From: RGIG1681 sp045594425
GTDB lineage: Bacteria; Bacillota; Clostridia; Christensenellales; UBA1242
Reading direction: 5' to 3'
Length of the DNA: 64,000 nt
Assembly (NCBI GenBank): GCA_045594425.1
Contig: JAZNYK010000016.1
Coordinates: 1 to 64,000 of the forward strand
The position numbers and the translations under genes are program-made. Below, piece by piece: positions 60,160-64,000 of this stretch (within the stretch, counting starts at the first letter, position 1; every line of letters begins with the position of its first letter). The notes beneath the pieces are model-generated. The model searched no databases. It saw nothing but the letters and a program-made list of their open reading frames with translations, and was not told where the DNA came from.

Positions 60160-60516
60160 CTATTTGCTTAAAGCAAGTTTTGCAGAATCACAAACTTTTG
60201 CAAATGCTGGTTTGTCTGAAACAGCAAGTTCAGCAAGAACTTTTCTGTTTAAATCAATGCCTGCAACTTTAAGACCATGAATCAATTTGCTGTAAGAAAG
60301 ACCATTGTTTCTTGCTTCAGCGTTGATTCTTGCGTTCCAGAGTTTTCTGAAATCTCTTTTCTTTTGACGTCTTGCAATATATGCATAGTTGCCACTCTTC
60401 ATAACTGCTTCACGAGCAACTCTAACAAGTTTGCTCTTTGAGCCATAGTAGCCCTTTGCAGATTTTAAAATTCTAATACGTCTTTTATGTTTAATTACGC
60501 CTCTTTTAATTCTCAT
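60160..60516 (-). CDS. rplT: 50S ribosomal protein bL20
   Basis: A 118-residue ribosomal protein of normal size, basic at the N-terminus (MRIKRGVIKHKRRIRILKSA) with the landmarks GYYGSKSKLVRVA and LWNARINAEARNNGLSYSK. In Bacillota it represses its own operon by binding the infC leader. It is the third gene of infC-rpmI-rplT. Confidence 0.98.
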   Translation of the reverse strand: MRIKRGVIKHKRRIRILKSAKGYYGSKSKLVRVAREAVMKSGNYAYIARRQKKRDFRKLWNARINAEARNNGLSYSKLIHGLKVAGIDLNRKVLAELAVSDKPAFAKVCDSAKLALSK

Positions 60517-60534
60517 TTTCTTTAGTCCTCCTTA

Positions 60535-60735
60535 TTAGCCTTGATTTCCTACTAAATTTTTAACTGTTTTAATTTGTTTGCCTTCAACATAAGCACCTTG
60601 ACGAAGATTTCTCTTTCTGCTTCTTTCTTTAACTGAAAGGCAGTGTCTGTGGTTTTGTTGACCTCTTTTTACTTTGCCACTTTTAAGAACGATAAATCTC
60701 TTTTTTGCAGCACTGCTTGTTTTTTGTTTTGACAT
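60535..60735 (-). CDS. rpmI: 50S ribosomal protein bL35
   Basis: A 66-residue basic ribosomal protein with the family pattern KTSSAAKKRFIVLKSGKVKR and the QNHRHCLSVKERSRKRNLRQ segment. It lies between infC and rplT, 18 bases before rplT. Confidence 0.97.
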   Translation of the reverse strand: MSKQKTSSAAKKRFIVLKSGKVKRGQQNHRHCLSVKERSRKRNLRQGAYVEGKQIKTVKNLVGNQG

Positions 60736-60782
60736 AATAATTTCCTCCTGTAATACCTAATCATTAAAAGTTATATGGTCTG

Positions 60783-61307
60783 TTATTTTTTAGAATTTTT
60801 TGGAGCAAGAATCATAATAATGTTTCTTCCTTCAACTTTTGCTGGTTTTTCAATAACTGAAATTTCTTCCAAACTTCTTGCGAAAGTGTTTTCAGTTTCA
60901 ACACCACGGTCAGCATAAGCCTGTTGTCTTCCACTCATACGAATAGAAACTTTAACTTTGTCACCATTAAGCAAAAATTTTGTAGCGTGTTTTGCTTTGA
61001 TGTCGATGTCATGTTGTTCAATTGTCATTGAAAGTTGAACTTCTTTAAGTTCCACAATCTTTTGATTTTTGCGTTGTTCCTTTTCTCTTTTTGTTTTGTC
61101 GAACAAATATTTGCCATAATCCATGATTTTGCAAACTGGTGGAACTGCACTTGGTGAAATTTTAACTAAATCTAAACCTTCTTTTTCGGCGATTTCATTA
61201 GCCTGTTTTGCACTCATAATTCCAAGTTGCTCTCCGTTTGCACCAACAACTCGAACTTCAGCATCTCTGATGCTTTCGTTAATTTGTGTTTCTTGTTTAA
61301 CTGCCAT
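60783..61307 (-). CDS. infC: translation initiation factor IF-3
   Basis: A 174-residue factor that keeps 30S subunits free and checks start codons. The N-domain begins ESIRDAEVRVVGANGEQLG and has PPVCKIMDYGKYLFDKTKRE. The C-domain has VRMSGRQ-like IRMSGRQQAY and IIMILAPK. The ATG at 61307 has AGGAG upstream. It is the first gene of the operon, behind an L20-type leader. Confidence 0.97.
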   Translation of the reverse strand: MAVKQETQINESIRDAEVRVVGANGEQLGIMSAKQANEIAEKEGLDLVKISPSAVPPVCKIMDYGKYLFDKTKREKEQRKNQKIVELKEVQLSMTIEQHDIDIKAKHATKFLLNGDKVKVSIRMSGRQQAYADRGVETENTFARSLEEISVIEKPAKVEGRNIIMILAPKNSKK

Positions 61308-61510
61308 ATTTCTCCTAAAAAATTTATTTCACTTTTTAAGTCAAAAAAAGTGAGTGGTTTACGAAGAAATCCACTCACTATATAATAATTCCGAAGTAAG
61401 GTTGCACATAAAAATGTGCCAATATTTCGGGTAACATACATTATTATATTTGACCAAAGCCAAAATCTTTCATTTGCTTGGTGGAAAGTGTTCTTTCTCT
61501 TCAATAAACA
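61308..61510 (-). promoter_or_regulatory. L20-type leader and attenuator of infC-rpmI-rplT
   Basis: An ~200-base leader. It contains GCACAT / ATGTGC, CCGAA / TTCGG and ATAATAAT / ATTATTAT pairings, then an intrinsic terminator GTGAGTGG / CCACTCAC (61350-61357 and 61371-61378) with a T run. Position and layout fit the L20 leader of Bacillota, where bL20 binding favours termination. Confidence 0.75.
61343..61379 (-). terminator. attenuator terminator in infC leader
   Basis: GTGAGTGG / CCACTCAC with a 13-base loop and seven T on the - strand, upstream of infC. Confidence 0.85.
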
Positions 61511-61515
61511 CGGGT

Positions 61516-61544
61516 ATTTTATCACACAAAATAGTGCTTGTCAA
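61516..61544 (-). promoter_or_regulatory. promoter of infC-rpmI-rplT
   Basis: On the - strand TTGACA (61539-61544) and TAAAAT (61516-61521) with a 17-base spacer, right after thrS. Confidence 0.82.
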
Positions 61545-61568
61545 CCCTTTTTGTTATATTTTTATAGT

Positions 61569-63482
61569 TTATTTATTACCTTTTGAACTAATATCTTCTT
61601 TAATCATTTTAACAGCATCAGCGAACGACAAATCCTTAAGTTCTTCACCATTTCTCTTTCTGATTGAAACAGTGCCTGCTTTTGCTTCGTTTTCACCCAA
61701 AATAATCATGTAAGGAACTTTTTCAAGTTGAGCAAGTCTAATTTTGTAACCAATTCTTTCGTCTGAATTGTCAAGTTCAACTCTAATTCCAGCATTTTCA
61801 AGATTTTCAGCAACACTTGATGCATATTCTGCACTCTTTTCAGAAACTGAAATAACCTTTGTTTGAACAGGTGCAAGCCATGTTGGGAACGCACCAGCAA
61901 AGTGTTCTGTGATGATTCCAATAAATCTTTCAAATGAACCAAGAATTGCTCTGTGAATCATGATAGGCATTTGTTTTGAACCGTCTTTATCGATATATGA
62001 AAGTTCAAACCTTTGTGGAAGTTGGAAGTCAACTTGAACGGTTCCCATTTGCCATTCTCTGCCTAAACAGTCTTGCATTTTAATGTCAATTTTTGGACCA
62101 TAGAATGCGCCGTCACCTTCATTGATTCTATAATTGCCTTCACCACAGATTTCATTTAAAACTTCTTTAAGTTCTTTTTCTGCTTTGTTCCAAGTTTCAA
62201 TTTCACCCATAAAGTCATCTGGTCTTGTTGAGAGTGTAAGTTTGTAAGGAAGACCAAACACACCATACATTTCATGAGCAATTTTGATGATTTCTTTAAT
62301 TTCACTTCCAATTTGGTCAACAGTAACAAAGTTGTGAGAGTCGTCTTGACGGAACATTCTAACTCTGAACAAACCATTAAGTTGTCCTGATTTTTCATTT
62401 CTATGAATAACGTCAACATCATTAAAACGAAGAGGCAAATCTTTGTAACTTCTTGTTTTGCTTTGGAAAATTTTGATTGAGTTTGGACAGTTCATTGGTT
62501 TTAATGCTTGTTCATTACCATCAGCATCTGTTAAAACAAACATATCTTCTTTATAGTGGTCCCAATGTCCAGAAGTTTTCCAAAGAACACTAGAGTTAAG
62601 TTGTGGTCCGGAAAATTCTTGATAACCTCTCTTTTTGTGAATATCTCTCCAATAGTTAATAAGAGTGTTAAGCATTGTAAAGCCTTTTGGCATCCAATAA
62701 GCCATGCCAGGAGCAGTTTCATCAAAGAAGAATAAATCAAGTTCTTTTCCAAGTTTTCTGTGGTCACGTTTTAAGGCTTCTTCAAGGTTTTTGAAATATT
62801 CATCCATCTCACTTTTTTTGTCAAACACAACACCATAAATACGAGTGAGCATTTTGTTTTTGCTGTCACCCTTAAGATATGCACCAGAGATTTTTGTAAG
62901 TTTGAATGCCTTGATTAAGCCAGTTGACTTGATGTGTGGTCCACGGCAAACTTCAACATAGTCACCTTGTGTGTATGTTGTAATCATTTCATCATCTGGA
63001 ATTGCTTCAATAAGTTCAACCTTATATGGTTCACCAGCATCTTTCATAAGTTTAATTGCTTGTTTTTTTGTAACTTCTTTTCTAACAATTTCAAAATTTG
63101 CTTTTATTATTTTGTTCATTTCATCTTCAATCACAGCAAGGTCTTCATTTGTGATTGGTGTTTTGAAATCAAAGTCATAATAAAAACCATCCTTTGTTGC
63201 AGGACCAACCCAGCACTTTGCTGTTGGATAAATTGCCTTTACTGCTTGAGCCAAAACGTGTGCAGTTGAATGACGCAAAACTTCTTTGTATTCTTCGCTT
63301 TTTGTTGTGATGATTTCAAGTGCACAATCTTCTGTGATTGGCAAATTTAAATCAACAAGTTCATCGCCAATTTTTCCACAAACGGCAACACGAGCAAGGC
63401 CTTCTGAAATTGACTTTGCAATATCATTTGGAGTAACGCCTGTTTCAAATTCTCTAACTTCATCTCTTAATGTAATTTTCAT
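61569..63482 (-). CDS. thrS: threonine--tRNA ligase, full-length bacterial form
   Basis: A 637-residue enzyme in the normal domain order. A TGS domain (1-60) precedes the editing domain with HSTAH (about 71-75) and CRGPH that removes Ser-tRNA-Thr. The class II core has the zinc Cys in MNCPNS, motif 2 FRVRMFRQDDSHNF and motif 3 HRAILGSFERFIG. The anticodon domain (about 535-630) ends the protein. It is controlled by a T-box leader. AAAGGAG precedes the ATG. This is the main ThrRS; the gene at 8332-9780 is a second, shorter one. Confidence 0.98.
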   Translation of the reverse strand: MKITLRDEVREFETGVTPNDIAKSISEGLARVAVCGKIGDELVDLNLPITEDCALEIITTKSEEYKEVLRHSTAHVLAQAVKAIYPTAKCWVGPATKDGFYYDFDFKTPITNEDLAVIEDEMNKIIKANFEIVRKEVTKKQAIKLMKDAGEPYKVELIEAIPDDEMITTYTQGDYVEVCRGPHIKSTGLIKAFKLTKISGAYLKGDSKNKMLTRIYGVVFDKKSEMDEYFKNLEEALKRDHRKLGKELDLFFFDETAPGMAYWMPKGFTMLNTLINYWRDIHKKRGYQEFSGPQLNSSVLWKTSGHWDHYKEDMFVLTDADGNEQALKPMNCPNSIKIFQSKTRSYKDLPLRFNDVDVIHRNEKSGQLNGLFRVRMFRQDDSHNFVTVDQIGSEIKEIIKIAHEMYGVFGLPYKLTLSTRPDDFMGEIETWNKAEKELKEVLNEICGEGNYRINEGDGAFYGPKIDIKMQDCLGREWQMGTVQVDFQLPQRFELSYIDKDGSKQMPIMIHRAILGSFERFIGIITEHFAGAFPTWLAPVQTKVISVSEKSAEYASSVAENLENAGIRVELDNSDERIGYKIRLAQLEKVPYMIILGENEAKAGTVSIRKRNGEELKDLSFADAVKMIKEDISSKGNK

Positions 63483-63722
63483 AATCTTCTCCTTTGGTTG
63501 GCATAAAAAAATCCTTATGCCAAAAAATTTAGCATAAGGACGATAATCTTTTATCGTGGTTCCACCTTACTTCGTTGAAAATTCAACCTCATTAAAAATG
63601 TTAAGTTGTTTAAAATGTAGGTGGTTTCGGTTATGAACTTAACAAGGAAACTTACAGCCCAGGATTTCCTCTCTCTTGGTCAGCCCGCATAACTTACTTG
63701 TTCTACAAGTGCATTTATACAA
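63483..63722 (-). promoter_or_regulatory. T-box riboswitch upstream of thrS
   Basis: The T-box core AAGGTGGAACCACG (63554-63567) is close to the consensus AGGGUGGNACCGCG. A long stem I lies upstream, with GTTATG / CATAAC pairing and tandem ACC (Thr) triplets at 63620-63625 as specifier candidates. The terminator lies downstream. Uncharged tRNA-Thr should favour readthrough. Confidence 0.9.
63505..63540 (-). terminator. T-box terminator
   Basis: TCCTTATGC / GCATAAGGA (63512-63520 and 63532-63540) with a T run on the - strand, 14 bases after the T-box core. Confidence 0.88.
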
Positions 63723-63727
63723 TATTC

Positions 63728-63756
63728 ATTATACGCAATAAATTAAAATCTGTCAA
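63728..63756 (-). promoter_or_regulatory. promoter of thrS
   Basis: On the - strand TTGACA (63751-63756) and TATAAT (63728-63733) with a 17-base spacer, a full consensus. Confidence 0.88.
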
Positions 63757-63765
63757 TATTTAAAA

Positions 63766-64000
63766 TCAATTTACAAAATATATTTTATCTCCAAAAATAT
63801 GTGAAAGCATGCTTACTGTTTCTTCATGAGTTTGCTTTATTGCTGTTTGCTTTATATTTATTTTAGATGGATTAAGTTTCACAATTTCCGCAAAAAAATC
63901 TGACACACCTTTAAAATTGTTTTTGTATCTTTTAACACCTTCATAAGTTCTCAAAACAATTTGTTTTTTGCAAAAACAAACATTTGCAAGCACAATGCCA
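63766..64000 (-). CDS. C-terminal fragment, possibly YtxC-like sporulation protein
   Basis: The last ~78 residues of a gene that continues past the window edge; the frame is open to base 64000. The end (LNPSKINIKQTAIKQTHEET, then MLSHIFGDKIYFVN) resembles the C-terminus of YtxC, and ytxC lies just upstream of thrS in B. subtilis and Clostridia. The match is from memory of the family and the gene order, so it is tentative. Confidence 0.5.
   Translation of the reverse strand, partial: GIVLANVCFCKKQIVLRTYEGVKRYKNNFKGVSDFFAEIVKLNPSKINIKQTAIKQTHEETVSMLSHIFGDKIYFVN

Overview
The window reads as chromosome of a low-GC, spore-forming Bacillota of the class Clostridia, probably an uncultured gut-type lineage. 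The evidence is AT-rich DNA, strong AGGAGG-type ribosome sites, a spoIIAA-spoIIAB-sigF operon, ylxY and a ytxC-like gene beside thrS, a T-box on thrS, and the Bacillota-type blocks rpsO-pnp-ylxY, ftsK-rimO-pgsA-recA-rny, ruvCAB-queA-tgt-yajC-secDF-recJ-relA and infC-rpmI-rplT. No phage, insertion sequence or CRISPR array was seen.

Layout. 1-2.6 kb: the end of a short-form alaS, then proS, on the + strand. 2.6-20 kb: mostly single genes on alternating strands, often separated by hairpins that can terminate in both directions. They include a XerS-like tyrosine recombinase, an orphan protein with a seryl-tRNA-synthetase arm, a 1-kb noncoding region with a recombination-site-like dyad, a PrpA-type phosphatase, trmL, a second ThrRS behind a threonine leader peptide, prs, a YgjP-like metalloprotein, a PadR-membrane fusion, a fused RNase HI, tRNA-Trp, a transporter, an alpha-oxoamine synthase and a degenerate acyltransferase. 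19.9-64 kb: almost entirely - strand housekeeping operons, with one + strand orphan at 23.2 kb.

The right-hand operons work together. M16-like, ftsK, ftsK-like, rimO, pgsA and recA form one close-packed unit for chromosome segregation, ribosome modification, phospholipid synthesis and recombination. ruvC-ruvA-ruvB-queA-tgt couples Holliday-junction resolution to queuosine synthesis. yajC and secD-secF serve protein export, recJ-relA repair and the stringent response, and nrnA-fhs-htrA small-RNA turnover, one-carbon metabolism and envelope proteolysis.

The most interesting content is regulatory and paralogous. An archaeal-type ThrRS without an editing domain lies behind a leader peptide with four consecutive Thr codons and tandem terminators, while the normal thrS in the same window uses a T-box. 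Several genes are diverged copies of known enzymes that lack catalytic residues: an FtsK-like protein without Walker motifs, an M16 protein without its metal site, a PlsC-like protein with Lys for the catalytic His, and a SerRS arm without a synthetase core. Three genes (the recombinase, the acyltransferase-like gene and ruvC) have a promoter ending at the ATG and no Shine-Dalgarno site, so their messages may be leaderless.
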